Notes: generated from the sequence alone by a model not told the origin. 64,000 nucleotides of DNA from Vibrio genomosp. F10 str. ZF-129 (GCF_000287055.2 NZ_AJYQ02000020.1:1-64000); one strand, 5' to 3'; counted from the stretch's first letter, positions 16,970 to 26,047 are shown. Program-made: numbers and translations.

Positions 16970-18805
16970 ATGATCAAAAGTACTTGTATTGAGATAGATA
17001 AATCTGCCATTTTTGGACTAAAACTCCTTTCAGAAAGGGCGGAAAAACGATCTCACAAACAGGTCTACGAACTTATCTTAAAACTTCATACTGCAACCAA
17101 CAAAACATTCATATCCGTTGAAGACATTGTAGAAGAATCTAAGTTGGCTAAAAGCACCATTTCTAGTGCATTCACTTTTCTAAGTAAGCACTCATGGACA
17201 ATCTCTTGTCAGGCAACCGAACGAACTGAAGCAAAAGCCAGAACCAAACTGATTTATTTTTTACCTCTAGAAGATATTGATGAAAGTAAGCAACCTGCAC
17301 CCTCTTCAAACGTAGTTGCAAAACGAAGAGTAGAATCACTAGGTATAGCGCCAAACATCGACCCACTAACAAATAAAGATTTAGAGTCATCTAGAGCAAT
17401 TTTGCCCTACAATCAAAGATTCGCGAATCTTGTATCACCTGGACAGTCAATCAAGAATGAAGTAACAAGTATTGAATATACCAATGAAGGCGAGGCTTAT
17501 ACCAATAGGGCCAATTCGACAATTGGTATAATGAACGATTTTGATTGTACGGTCAGAGATCACCTTTTTACTCTAACCCAAATTCAGCTACTCAAAAAGA
17601 CAGATGAGTTCATTGGTAAACCACCTGAAGGTTTCAGATTTACAATTCGTATGATTGATATTTTAACAATTGGCGATTTTCATGACTCAGAACGAGTAAA
17701 ATTAAGTGAATCAATCGACAGGATTCGACACTCTATTTTTTCTGTACACAACGTCCCTAATGATCAGCTAAACACTGTAGTTACTGAAAAATTCTCATTT
17801 TTAACATATTTAAAAGGTATCAGTGCTCGCATAACCACCATTGACGAAAGTGGACATCCATACATTGCTATTGCTATTGCGTGGGATAAGCAAATCATTG
17901 ATTACCTTACTAAGTCTCAATGGCACCATACGATCAGTAAAAAAACCTCTTCTTTAACCCCTCTATTCAACAGAATTTATCTTCGATTAAGAATCGTTTA
18001 TTTCTCTAAAGATTCTTCCTTTAACGATAAGCTAAGACTAGCTTTGTTTAACAACCCTAACTTAACACTGATTGAACTTGTGCAAAATTGCTGGGCGAAC
18101 TCTAGTAGAAAAGAACATGTTGAAATAACCCGTGATGTTTTAAAAGAACTTAGTTTAAGCAAAACTAAAAAGCTGATTAAACTACAAACCGAAGAGAATA
18201 ACCAAACTCTTATCGAATTAGACCTACTAGGTTTTAAAATCAACATGGTCATTCCAGATTTCAGTGTGAAGAGAGCGGCGGCAAATCAACACTCTGAAAT
18301 CTACATCACTGCTAACCAAAAAAATATAATTGAAGACGCTGGAGCGAAGTTTAACGCTAAGCGTAACAATAAGCCTCAGTTAAAAAATTCTATCGCCCCC
18401 TTGTTTATCGAAGAGCGTAACACGCGACTAGCACTACCAGATCATGTAATGGAGATTGAGAATAAAATTACCCTGATCAATTCTCGCAGTGATTACTACA
18501 TCAAATTTGAGATTAAGTCGATTGGTCAAGAGATGATCATTACTCGTTACCATGATTACGAAGAGCAAATGAACATTTACAATACGATAGCGAGTGCCAC
18601 AAACTGTGATTACGACTCTGTGAACCTGTATTTTGATTCTAAAATGACAAAGATTAAGCCTTTTAAAAACTTATCAGTTGAGGAATTTAATGAAGCTCTT
18701 CTCATCACCCAGTTACCAAAACTAAAACTAATCAACTTACTATCAGATAATTTGAGGTCTATCACTAAGTTTAAAAATAGTAATTGGAGCAATATTCCTC
18801 GTTAA
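16970..18805 (+). CDS. RctB-like replication initiator (611 aa)
   Basis: Likely binds the iterons upstream and opens the origin. RctB initiates Vibrio chromosome II (about 658 aa), and this product is close in length. By eye it shares a central block (MIDILTI ... SESIDRIRHSIFSV; compare DILSL ... SIDRI in RctB), a following beta-strand/helix region, and a C-terminal domain (IITRYHDYEEQMNIYNTIAS; compare LSRYTS.EA...ITALA). The N-terminal 90 residues look like a winged helix (ISVEDIVEESKLAKSTIS). The start ATG has only a weak ribosome site, fitting low expression. Its GATC-rich upstream region suggests Dam-dependent control. No leader cassette is present. Confidence 0.75.
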   Translation: MIKSTCIEIDKSAIFGLKLLSERAEKRSHKQVYELILKLHTATNKTFISVEDIVEESKLAKSTISSAFTFLSKHSWTISCQATERTEAKARTKLIYFLPLEDIDESKQPAPSSNVVAKRRVESLGIAPNIDPLTNKDLESSRAILPYNQRFANLVSPGQSIKNEVTSIEYTNEGEAYTNRANSTIGIMNDFDCTVRDHLFTLTQIQLLKKTDEFIGKPPEGFRFTIRMIDILTIGDFHDSERVKLSESIDRIRHSIFSVHNVPNDQLNTVVTEKFSFLTYLKGISARITTIDESGHPYIAIAIAWDKQIIDYLTKSQWHHTISKKTSSLTPLFNRIYLRLRIVYFSKDSSFNDKLRLALFNNPNLTLIELVQNCWANSSRKEHVEITRDVLKELSLSKTKKLIKLQTEENNQTLIELDLLGFKINMVIPDFSVKRAAANQHSEIYITANQKNIIEDAGAKFNAKRNNKPQLKNSIAPLFIEERNTRLALPDHVMEIENKITLINSRSDYYIKFEIKSIGQEMIITRYHDYEEQMNIYNTIASATNCDYDSVNLYFDSKMTKIKPFKNLSVEEFNEALLITQLPKLKLINLLSDNLRSITKFKNSNWSNIPR

Positions 18806-18854
18806 AGTCCTTGATTACACCTCTTCAATATTAGACTGTTGTTGCAATTCATGG

Positions 18855-18981
18855 CATATTTAGAAAGTTAATTGATAATTTCGGTGCACCTTCTTTTATC
18901 ACAGCTCTGCTGGCACCATTTTTACACCTCTCCACTACCCTGTGGATCTAGATCCTAATCATACCCACACAAGGAAATATT
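18855..18981 (+). promoter_or_regulatory. Structured leader
   Basis: TGGCATATT (-10), P1 GGTGC/GCACC (18883-18917), P2 CAGC/GCTG, P3 TCCAC/GTGGA, then CCCACACAAGGAAAT before ATG 18982. Confidence 0.8.
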
Positions 18982-19602
18982 ATGTTCAATCATATTCCTA
19001 ACTCCGCCCTCGCTTGGAACCTTCGTGCTCAAACTATTACGCGATGGCCACTAATGCGAAGCATGGTGGAAGAAAACGTAGCTGAACATTGTTACGCGAC
19101 AGCTCAAATTGCTTTTCAATTAGCAGTAATTGCAAAAGTTAAGTTCAATAAAAGTGTCAATCCAGAACGAGTAGCGACACTTGCAGTTTTTCATGAAGTT
19201 TCCGAGTCGGCTGGTGTTTCGGATGTCCCTTCTCCGGTTAAATACGCCAATCCAGAGGTCACCAAAGCGATCAAAGAACTTGAGCGTCAGGTTGAAGAAT
19301 CATTACTTGCTTCTGAAGAAGATAATGAAATAAGAGAGTATCTAAAACCCTTTTATCTTCAATCTTACGCCAATGACTATGAGAAATGCCTTTGTAAAAC
19401 CGCCGATAACATAGCTGCTTTTCTTAAAGCTCATGATGAACTTTCGATGAGTAACCATGAATTTACTAAAGCAATAAATAATCTTCAGAAAAAACTGGAC
19501 CAAAGCGCAAAGGAGCCTGAAATACAATATTTTATGGAAAAGTACCTTCCTCAGTGCAAATTGACGTTGGATGAACTGACTCAAGAAGAGCAAGAGCGAT
19601 AA
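18982..19602 (+). CDS. YfbR-like 5'-nucleotidase, HD-domain (206 aa)
   Basis: Close in length and sequence to E. coli YfbR (about 199 aa), a metal-dependent phosphatase of deoxynucleoside 5'-monophosphates. Shared blocks: RWPLMR (21-26), ENVAEH (H36), DVPSPVKY (D81), the KTADNIAAFLK helix (D142) and the C-terminal YFMEKYLP. The HD pair is H71-E72, so the metal-binding Asp is replaced by Glu; activity may be changed. As a replicon-borne nucleotidase it would alter dNMP pools. Driven by the structured leader and followed by a small gene with the conserved box. Confidence 0.85.
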   Translation: MFNHIPNSALAWNLRAQTITRWPLMRSMVEENVAEHCYATAQIAFQLAVIAKVKFNKSVNPERVATLAVFHEVSESAGVSDVPSPVKYANPEVTKAIKELERQVEESLLASEEDNEIREYLKPFYLQSYANDYEKCLCKTADNIAAFLKAHDELSMSNHEFTKAINNLQKKLDQSAKEPEIQYFMEKYLPQCKLTLDELTQEEQER

Positions 19603-19658
19603 CCTATCCATAAGAAATGATTTACCACAATTATCTTTTTACACACAAGGAAATAAAA

Positions 19659-20138
19659 ATGATCACACAATTATGTGATGGCCAGTATCAGGCCATATCT
19701 AGAGGTTCAATCATGCTTCTTACCAAACGGTTTTGTTCAGTCAATAACTTCGTATGGGAGATGAAAACAGATAACGCCTCACACCGAGCCCATCGTTCTA
19801 GTTTGGGTATTCGTACTTTTCATAACCTTAAGGAAGTTGAAAAGGCTTATAAAACTTGGAATGGTGTAACTAAATTGGTGGATGAAGAGTGTCCTATTTT
19901 TAGTAATGGTTCGCACATCACAATCACCCGATTGAACAAGACATTAACTACAAACTGTATCATGTCAGATGATACTAAATCGTTACTACATCATGCTTGT
20001 GATTCTTTTGGGTTCATTCTACCGATGGGTCAATATACGTTGAATGAATTTGCCGATAAACTGGTTCGTTACAGTTCAAATGAGCGCGTTATAGCCCTTT
20101 CAAATACTCTAAGAACAGTAGAGTCACTCCAACCATAG
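19659..20138 (+). CDS. Hypothetical protein sharing a C-terminal domain with the next gene (159 aa)
   Basis: ATG 19659 follows ACACACAAGGAAATAAAA; the frame open to 19617 reads through the box. Residues about 100-155 (MSDDTKSLLHHACDSFGF ... YTLNEFADKL) match the start of the 94-aa product at 20235 (LSDDALQIVYKACSRYIF ... TSLHDFAHKM). The N-terminal 90 residues are unique. Second gene of the yfbR-like operon; function unknown. Confidence 0.55.
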   Translation: MITQLCDGQYQAISRGSIMLLTKRFCSVNNFVWEMKTDNASHRAHRSSLGIRTFHNLKEVEKAYKTWNGVTKLVDEECPIFSNGSHITITRLNKTLTTNCIMSDDTKSLLHHACDSFGFILPMGQYTLNEFADKLVRYSSNERVIALSNTLRTVESLQP

Positions 20139-20234
20139 AAATGACACAATTTAGGTGGCGTTTGTATATTTGTTGTATTAAAGCCAGATATCTTAGTTTC
20201 TGGCTTTTAAGATTTATGGCACTAAGGTGGATGT

Positions 20235-20519
20235 ATGAATACTTCTAATTTTTCGACGATCGGTAAAGTTCAGTTACCTTATATCGAAAGAACAAAATTA
20301 ACTTCTAAATTAGTAACGAACCAGAACTTAAGTGATGATGCCCTTCAAATCGTCTATAAGGCTTGTTCTCGATACATTTTTCTACTTGAGCTTGGGTCGA
20401 CTTCATTACACGATTTTGCTCATAAGATGTCACAATCTTACGACAATAAGGTAACCAATGACATTGTCAAAACTCTCTACGAAATCTCTGATTCTGAATG
20501 CACGGATAAAGTTGCCTAG
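20235..20519 (+). CDS. Small paralogue of the preceding protein (94 aa)
   Basis: ATG after TAAGGTGGATGT. Consists almost wholly of the helical SDD...AC...DFA.K domain shared with the C-terminus of the preceding product, suggesting duplication. No leader cassette. Function unknown. Confidence 0.5.
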   Translation: MNTSNFSTIGKVQLPYIERTKLTSKLVTNQNLSDDALQIVYKACSRYIFLLELGSTSLHDFAHKMSQSYDNKVTNDIVKTLYEISDSECTDKVA

Positions 20520-20848
20520 TATTCAATAGTCAATTTCAGTTAGTGATGCTGATAGATAAATCTTTTTTACTCTTGAGTCAACTACTAAAAAGTGTATTAT
20601 TTTAAGTGTCAGGATTACTCCTCACACCTTGATTGATATTTATACCGACCTAAAAATCCCCACTAATTAAATTTAGTGGGGATTTTTGTTTATTATTAAT
20701 ATCTTTTGATTTTGTGGAACTGATTCATATATGACTCTGTATCTGTGATGGCTACTGGTTAATTATTGGTCAGTATTCTTTGGCAATATGACGTGTTGGT
20801 GGCATTTGCTATTTGTTTGAATTAATGTCAGGAGCAATTAGTATAAAA
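20520..20848. other. Gap between small gene and family pseudogene
   Basis: Holds a strong terminator at 20652-20690 and otherwise no convincing gene or dyad. Confidence 0.5.
20652..20690 (+). terminator. Rho-independent terminator
   Basis: AAAAATCCCCACTAA pairs with TTAGTGGGGATTTTT around a short loop; A and T runs on both sides would allow use in both directions. Confidence 0.85.
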
Positions 20849-21150
20849 ATGTGGGTTACGCTGGTGATATCCATAGGGTTGTATTATGGTCAAGTTTGGG
20901 CTGATGATTCCACAGGCACAGTTGTCAGCTCTGTGACTCAGGATGCCAATTTTTCTACCGCTGGGTCTGAAGTGCGTGTTTATTCAGGTTCAACTACGGG
21001 AGGAAGTAACCAAGGTAGTAGGTGCAAACAGATCATTGCCAATGTACGGGTTCTTATCCTAACTTTATATGTAAAAGTACAGGAACAACAACAGTCGGTA
21101 CCTCTTACCCTATAAAATATGTGGTCGGTGTTAAGAAATACTTCTTGTCT
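20849..21150 (+). pseudogene. Broken copy of the VVSSVTQD secreted family
   Basis: Signal peptide (MWVTLVISIGLYYGQVWA) and mature start TVVSSVTQDANF match the intact copy at 9345. After STTGGSNQG the frame shifts near 21020-21035: the next frame carries the family C-terminus (CTGSYPNFICKSTG, then YPIKYVVGV). About 60 central residues are missing. The normal stop is lost and the frame runs on into the next leader. Deletion plus frameshift make this a pseudogene. Confidence 0.6.
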
Positions 21151-21164
21151 AGTCTTGTTTGTAT

Positions 21165-21304
21165 TATATTAGAAATGATTATTGGCAGTTTCGGTGCACT
21201 TCACTGCCATAATGTTTTAACGCACCACTTTAAGATATCTCCCGCTTAAGCGGCTTCTAAAACACCTTTCTGGTGTTTTTTATTTTGCACACAAGGAAAT
21301 TAAT
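21165..21304 (+). promoter_or_regulatory. Structured leader with internal terminator
   Basis: TATATT -10, P1 GGTGC/GCACC (21193-21226) with a degenerate interior, P3 CCGCTTAAGCGG, then a terminator hairpin AACACC/GGTGTT followed by a T-rich run (21259-21286), then CACACAAGGAAAT. The hairpin with T-tract sits inside the leader, which suggests attenuation. Confidence 0.65.
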
Positions 21305-22333
21305 ATGAAACTTACGTTTACTGATCATACGAATACCACTCATGAAATCGATGTGGAAAATACAATCAATACGGCGGCAATTAGCCAATCAATAGTTGAT
21401 GAACTTTCTTCAAGTTACAGCCTTCCTACTTTCTGGGAGGAACACAATTATACAATTGAATCTGACGAAGATTTACGCTGGGTAATGAATGCAGCAAACA
21501 CAATACAGCGTCAATTAGTCGAAAAAGGTCCTTTCACACAAACTGATTATTTAGAAGGTTTATCTAGTCATCTGACTCAACACTTTTATGAAAAAATCAA
21601 GACGTTGGATATCTCCCCTATCGACCTTTGTGTTAATGCGATAGTGATGAGCATGGAGGACCAATTCGAAGAGTCGGTTTTGGACGAACTCCGAACCGCT
21701 CTTTTTGACAAGATTTCATTGCTTGATAAAAGCTCTGTTTTTGATGTCATTGACGGTGTTGCGGAACTGTTCTATTCACCTGGTGTAGATTTGAATAATG
21801 GCTCTGCTGAAGATACGGAATTGCGGTTTGAGGTAAGTGGGTCTAAAGGTTTGATTAATGTCAATGGCATTCATTCATTACTAAAATTGGCGAACCTTGC
21901 CAGTGTCGATTTTATTTCTTATCTGGAGAGGGCTTATGAAGATCACCCTTGTGTCGATTACTTAAACGAGAACCCCTTTCAACCTGATGCACAACTGCCA
22001 GTAACCTTCAGTGCAGAGCTGTTGAGTATTGTCATAGATAATGCTTGTTACGGGGGGGTATCGGCATTGACAACCTATGTCAATGTCACAGACTTTATCT
22101 TGCGGGATATCAACAAGCCTGTGAGGTTAACTAAAGGTGCGATTGGTGTTGAAGATGTGATTTGGGGAAGTGGTCACGCTGAAACCATTTCTGATTATGT
22201 TCAATTAAGTACTACCGATGTTGATTGGTGCGTATTACCTAAAGCAATGGAAAGAGATTCAGTATATGGTTATTCGATTCATCGTTTGACGTCGGATATT
22301 CAGCAATCTGAATTCAATGCTATTGCAGCATAA
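21305..22333 (+). CDS. Hypothetical protein (342 aa)
   Basis: Start fixed by ACACAAGGAAATTA. Soluble and acidic; N-terminal 35 residues are beta-rich (MKLTFTDHTNTTHEIDVENT), the middle helical, the C-terminal 80 beta-rich. No recognised motif. Single gene between leader and terminator. Confidence 0.6.
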   Translation: MKLTFTDHTNTTHEIDVENTINTAAISQSIVDELSSSYSLPTFWEEHNYTIESDEDLRWVMNAANTIQRQLVEKGPFTQTDYLEGLSSHLTQHFYEKIKTLDISPIDLCVNAIVMSMEDQFEESVLDELRTALFDKISLLDKSSVFDVIDGVAELFYSPGVDLNNGSAEDTELRFEVSGSKGLINVNGIHSLLKLANLASVDFISYLERAYEDHPCVDYLNENPFQPDAQLPVTFSAELLSIVIDNACYGGVSALTTYVNVTDFILRDINKPVRLTKGAIGVEDVIWGSGHAETISDYVQLSTTDVDWCVLPKAMERDSVYGYSIHRLTSDIQQSEFNAIAA

Positions 22334-22337
22334 TATT

Positions 22338-22373
22338 GATGCCTTCCCCTTATATAAGGGGAAGGCATTTTCA
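22338..22373 (+). terminator. Rho-independent terminator
   Basis: GATGCCTTCCCC and GGGGAAGGCATTTTC form a 10-11 bp GC-rich stem with a TTATATAA loop. Confidence 0.85.
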
Positions 22374-22540
22374 TTTATATAGATTAAAAAATATTTCAAT
22401 ATCCTTTCATTACCTTCTCTATGGGTTTTAAGTTACTAATAAATAACGCATAATTAAACGCCGTCAAAAAAGTTTGGTTTTTGATGGTTATCTTGATGAT
22501 GACTGATATATTTTGGTCATAAATTCAAGAGGGATATAAT

Positions 22541-23407
22541 ATGATGAAAATATTGTTTTTCTCGACCATTCTTGGGATGGCTCTTGTACTTCTACCGTTA
22601 GAGAGTCAACTGACTCCTCATGATCATTTGTGGCAGAAATCTGCATCAATCAACACGCCACCCAATGAGTTAACCCTCACCCCCTTTGTTTTAGAAACAA
22701 GTACGCCGAGGGATCAATTTTCAGATAGGGCCACCCTAGAAACTAATACTGACCTCGCCACTTTAAATCATGGTTTGAAACTATTGCACACCGAGTACTG
22801 GAATTCACTGAATGGGCAAGAGTCAACGGAAGTCGAAGTATTGAGCTTTTACGAGGACAGCCGTTTCAATAATATTTATGAGTCTGCCGGTTTCACTAAG
22901 GCCGATATTACTTTACTGCTTTCAATACGTGCGCAATACCTATCTGACATAGCGCAGCTATCTAAGCCCACTTACTTTTATGGTTGGATGATTTCTCCTC
23001 ATCAACTTCTGATTAACGAACTGGCTAAAAATGTTTACACGGGATTGCAACTGGCTGATGTCAGTAGAGATGAAATGTTTGATATAGCTTTGGAAAAGAC
23101 AACGGCGACTTTTGGAAGTGAGTCAACCAATTTGATAGTTCTTTTCTCTAAACACATGCTGGTAGACGCGGTTATCGGTATGGAAGTAGCTCGACAGTTA
23201 AAACAATCCATTTTCAACAAAGAGAACTATAAACCATTTCTCACACCTGAAATTATTACATATCTAAATGAGAAGGTGACTTTACTTGTGAAAAACCAAA
23301 ATCGGGTGATAAATAGCCTATCTTTTACTCATACTAATTTGAAATTGGCATATGTATGGAATTTACACGTATCCGAAAGGTTTACCCGTGGAAAAGATTT
23401 ATTTTGA
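22541..23407 (+). CDS. Exported or membrane-anchored protein (288 aa)
   Basis: ATG after AAGAGGGATATAAT. N-terminal hydrophobic segment (about residues 4-20) is a signal or anchor; the rest is soluble and helix-rich. The end overlaps the next gene by about 50 nt, which implies coupled expression with that membrane protein. Family unknown; a role as a membrane complex with its neighbour is an inference. Confidence 0.55.
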   Translation: MMKILFFSTILGMALVLLPLESQLTPHDHLWQKSASINTPPNELTLTPFVLETSTPRDQFSDRATLETNTDLATLNHGLKLLHTEYWNSLNGQESTEVEVLSFYEDSRFNNIYESAGFTKADITLLLSIRAQYLSDIAQLSKPTYFYGWMISPHQLLINELAKNVYTGLQLADVSRDEMFDIALEKTTATFGSESTNLIVLFSKHMLVDAVIGMEVARQLKQSIFNKENYKPFLTPEIITYLNEKVTLLVKNQNRVINSLSFTHTNLKLAYVWNLHVSERFTRGKDLF

Positions 23408-23910
23408 TGTCTGCTCTAGCCTTATCTGTTCAATCCATTCTTCATTGGGGAGTGCTTACCTATATGGTAAATGAAGTGAAAGTGGTAAACGATCGTTTAC
23501 TTGACGAATCAGTTCTTTCTTATGCAGACCAGACTCTTTTGCGCGGGTACCAAGATAAACCGGCAATAGCATACGATAAAACCACTTTGTTGAAACTCTT
23601 AAGAGAACATGATCGACTAACTTCAGTTTATGGTTTTGAAGCCCCCTATTACCCTTCTTTAGTTTTACTAAATAACAATATGAACTTTCGAATAATTATG
23701 CTGAATTCATTGTTTTATATTGGGTTGGTGGGGATTGTAACGTTAGTTATGTGTTTCTTTAATGCCATTTTAAACAGTCGGAGAGTAATGATGTTGGTAC
23801 CCATCCACCGTTGGATTGGTTTTCTCCAATACTCCCCTATTACGTTATTGGTAATCTTAATGACAGGCACCTATTGCTTCCAATTTATACCGTTAATTTT
23901 ACTCATTTGA
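23356..23910 (+). CDS. Integral membrane protein (184 aa)
   Basis: Overlaps the preceding gene. Start at 23356 gives a basic N-terminus (MEFTRIRKVYPWKR) then TM1 (about 17-37), a roughly 80-residue external loop, TM2 (about 115-135) and TM3 (about 160-182). The one-helix, loop, two-helix layout recalls DUF4400-type conjugative-element membrane proteins, but no sequence signature was confirmed. Confidence 0.5.
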   Translation: MEFTRIRKVYPWKRFILMSALALSVQSILHWGVLTYMVNEVKVVNDRLLDESVLSYADQTLLRGYQDKPAIAYDKTTLLKLLREHDRLTSVYGFEAPYYPSLVLLNNNMNFRIIMLNSLFYIGLVGIVTLVMCFFNAILNSRRVMMLVPIHRWIGFLQYSPITLLVILMTGTYCFQFIPLILLI

Positions 23911-23930
23911 AACGAGATGTGAGGTGAAAG

Positions 23931-24203
23931 ATGATCGCGATAATGTTGAGCAAGGCTTTCTATAAAGCTTTAGAAGAACAAAAATGTCCAATGTTCGAAG
24001 TTAGTTTAACGCCCCCACCTTGCGAATACATCGCGACATTAGTGATCAAGTCCCCTCCGACATTTGCTTCACGGCTACAACCCACAAGTATAAATATTAC
24101 AGCGAAATCTATAGAAGAGCTCAGAATCAGTATGCCAGATGGATGCGAGGTGATTCAGCGTCACCCTGATACTCATTTGGGGATCGTTGAATATTGGGGT
24201 TAA
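23931..24203 (+). CDS. Hypothetical protein (90 aa)
   Basis: ATG after GTGAGGTGAAAG, 20 nt after the membrane gene, so likely the third gene of that operon. Short alpha/beta product with CPMF and a PPPCEY segment. Not recognised. Confidence 0.5.
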   Translation: MIAIMLSKAFYKALEEQKCPMFEVSLTPPPCEYIATLVIKSPPTFASRLQPTSINITAKSIEELRISMPDGCEVIQRHPDTHLGIVEYWG

Positions 24204-24311
24204 ATTAACAGTAACAATTTTTGTTAATCTATTCCGGAATGGTAGGCTTTATAACAATGACTCATTCAAAAGGTTCCAAGGCCACTTCCATTGAATGCCT
24301 ATCGTTTGAAT

Positions 24312-24326
24312 ACTTCCATTGGAAGT
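24312..24326. promoter_or_regulatory. Palindromic operator inside a promoter
   Basis: ACTTCCATTGGAAGT is a perfect palindrome around a central T. It ends one base before TATAAT (24328-24333), so it lies in the -35/-10 spacer of the gene at 24382. A second partial copy (CACTTCCATTG) is at 24283-24293. This layout fits repression, possibly autoregulation. Confidence 0.55.
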
Positions 24327-24381
24327 GTATAATTGACTGTATATTGAGCATTATTATGGCCGTCACAGTAAAGCATGTACC

Positions 24382-24633
24382 ATGACAAATAAAGAAAATC
24401 GTCTTCAAAATGATCAATCTTCTGTCTTAGAAAATGCTCGAACTGAGTTAAAGGAACTCATACAACAGGCAGGATCTGAAGAGAAAGCCGCAAGATTGAT
24501 CTTGTCAGTGAAAGGTGCTTCACCGACCAGTTCAGCCTTGAATAAAGCTAAGCATGGAAGTGGGACTCTCTACGTTTTAAAAAGCTATGTAACCGACCTA
24601 AGAATTGCACTTAAAGAAAGAAACTCACATTAA
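24382..24633 (+). CDS. Small HTH-like protein (83 aa)
   Basis: Soluble and basic at the C-terminus. Residues about 25-75 form helices with a Ser/Thr-Ala turn (LILSVKGASPTSSALNKAKH), consistent with a helix-turn-helix. The palindromic operator upstream supports a regulatory role. Regulator call is inference. Followed closely by a membrane protein gene. Confidence 0.5.
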   Translation: MTNKENRLQNDQSSVLENARTELKELIQQAGSEEKAARLILSVKGASPTSSALNKAKHGSGTLYVLKSYVTDLRIALKERNSH

Positions 24634-24643
24634 GGATAAAATA

Positions 24644-25048
24644 ATGGAGATGACAGTTAAGATGAGGTACCAAATCTATACGCAACTGCTGATTGCTCTT
24701 GCTATCTATTTCTTTATGGCGCTAATCGTAAGAGTAGGAAACGAACTTTGGGGCGGGGTATTCTACCCTCTTCATTGTTTTACATTAATTGGTATTGCTT
24801 ACATTGTAGATAATGCCAAATTGAAACTAAAACCAAATGAAACTCGATTAATAAAGATCATCACGATGCTGGTATTTACCGTGTTGTCTTTTCTGTTGCT
24901 TCCTAAAGATGCGTTTGATTTCTTCAGTGCCGCTGAAGAAGCTTCAATTTTCTCAATGATAACATTCATCCTATACACTGGGCTAAGTTCGTTTACAGCC
25001 ATCAAAGTGTTTAACTATTTACAGGCTCGTGAATATTTTTCTGAGTGA
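24644..25048 (+). CDS. Integral membrane protein (134 aa)
   Basis: ATG 24644 after TTAAGGATAAAATA, 11 nt downstream of the small HTH-like gene; the frame extends to 24605 across that gene's end. Four hydrophobic segments (about 10-30, 38-54, 68-84, 98-118). Predicted inner membrane, family unknown. Confidence 0.55.
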   Translation: MEMTVKMRYQIYTQLLIALAIYFFMALIVRVGNELWGGVFYPLHCFTLIGIAYIVDNAKLKLKPNETRLIKIITMLVFTVLSFLLLPKDAFDFFSAAEEASIFSMITFILYTGLSSFTAIKVFNYLQAREYFSE

Positions 25049-25104
25049 GTCACCTTTTTTAGCGTCTAATCGCTCATAACTCTTCCATTGCTCTTCTCAA
25101 ATGC

Positions 25105-25220
25105 TAGAATGATTAATGCAAAAGACTATTTTGGTGCTTTTAGTAGTCACAGCTTGAACGCTGGCACCATTTCTCCCCAACTCCTACTGTCGTAGGATCT
25201 TAAACACAAGGAAATAACCC
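25105..25220 (+). promoter_or_regulatory. Structured leader
   Basis: TGCTAGAAT extended -10, P1 GGTGC/GCACC (25133-25168), P2 CAGC/GCTG, P3 TCCTACTGTCGTAGGA, then ACACAAGGAAATAA. One of the cleanest copies. Confidence 0.85.
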
Positions 25221-25562
25221 ATGACGATTATGAAATCACTAATTATTGCAGCGACCATCACCATTGGCATCTTTACACCAGTAGTGGCTGTATCTGCGGC
25301 TTTTGAATATCAAGCTAAAGAATCCCGCGTTTGGGATAAAGTGGAAACACTAGATGATGTTGTGTTTTACAAAGCGGTAGAGATCACCCATGACACTTGC
25401 CAAGTTTTAGCACTACCTAATGGTGGTGGCATGCTAAGAAGTAAAAAACAACCAATCACCATAAAGCGAGATGGAAAGATTCGTCTCACTGATTGCGGTG
25501 ATAGCGACTTTCGCATTCAATTTATGAAAGCGACCTCTTCGGTCAATTTAGTCCAAATCTAA
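25221..25562 (+). CDS. Secreted protein (113 aa)
   Basis: Start fixed by leader; a second ATG is three codons in. Signal peptide about residues 1-26 (TPVVAVSA cleavage area). Mature beta-rich domain with two cysteines (TCQVLALPNGGG and DCGDS) that could form one disulfide. Periplasmic; family unknown. Ends at a strong terminator. Confidence 0.6.
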   Translation: MTIMKSLIIAATITIGIFTPVVAVSAAFEYQAKESRVWDKVETLDDVVFYKAVEITHDTCQVLALPNGGGMLRSKKQPITIKRDGKIRLTDCGDSDFRIQFMKATSSVNLVQI

Positions 25563-25580
25563 CCTTTATCAACTCAATAT

Positions 25581-25607
25581 AAAAAGCCACCACTCGGTGG
25601 CTTTTTC
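25581..25607 (+). terminator. Rho-independent terminator
   Basis: AAAAAGCCACC, loop ACTC, GGTGGCTTTTT. Confidence 0.85.
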
Positions 25608-25646
25608 ATTGGTTCTTTCAATTGATGAATCCCAAAGGAGCACCTT

Positions 25647-26036
25647 ATGATTAACCAACACCCAAAAGAGTATCGAGTCAAAAAAACCAACCTACTCAAC
25701 CCTATTCTTAGTGAAGAGTTTGAAAAAGTAGGTTGGACCCTAGAAAAAGTTACATCATATGGATGTGTAGCAGCTCAAAGAGAGGTTCAATCCATAGGTA
25801 AGGTCGATGATGCATTAATTTACAAAGTCACCGGAGACGAGTTCACAGCGATTGTTAAAGCAAACTACGACAGCTGTGGTAACAATGTTCTATCTACTAC
25901 GTCACTCAGTTTTTCGTGGTCCATTTCGGAAGATGATTTTCGAAAGAAAGCCACTGAATACGCGAGTGATGTCGATAAAGTCATAAACGGCACTAAAATG
26001 GTCGCACTTAAACGTTCCACTGCACTTAATGAATAA
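25647..26036 (+). CDS. Hypothetical protein (129 aa)
   Basis: ATG after AAAGGAGCACCTT, a strong ordinary ribosome site; no leader cassette. Soluble alpha/beta product, unknown family. First of three genes ending at 27387. Confidence 0.55.
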   Translation: MINQHPKEYRVKKTNLLNPILSEEFEKVGWTLEKVTSYGCVAAQREVQSIGKVDDALIYKVTGDEFTAIVKANYDSCGNNVLSTTSLSFSWSISEDDFRKKATEYASDVDKVINGTKMVALKRSTALNE

Positions 26037-26047
26037 AGAAGGTGTTT

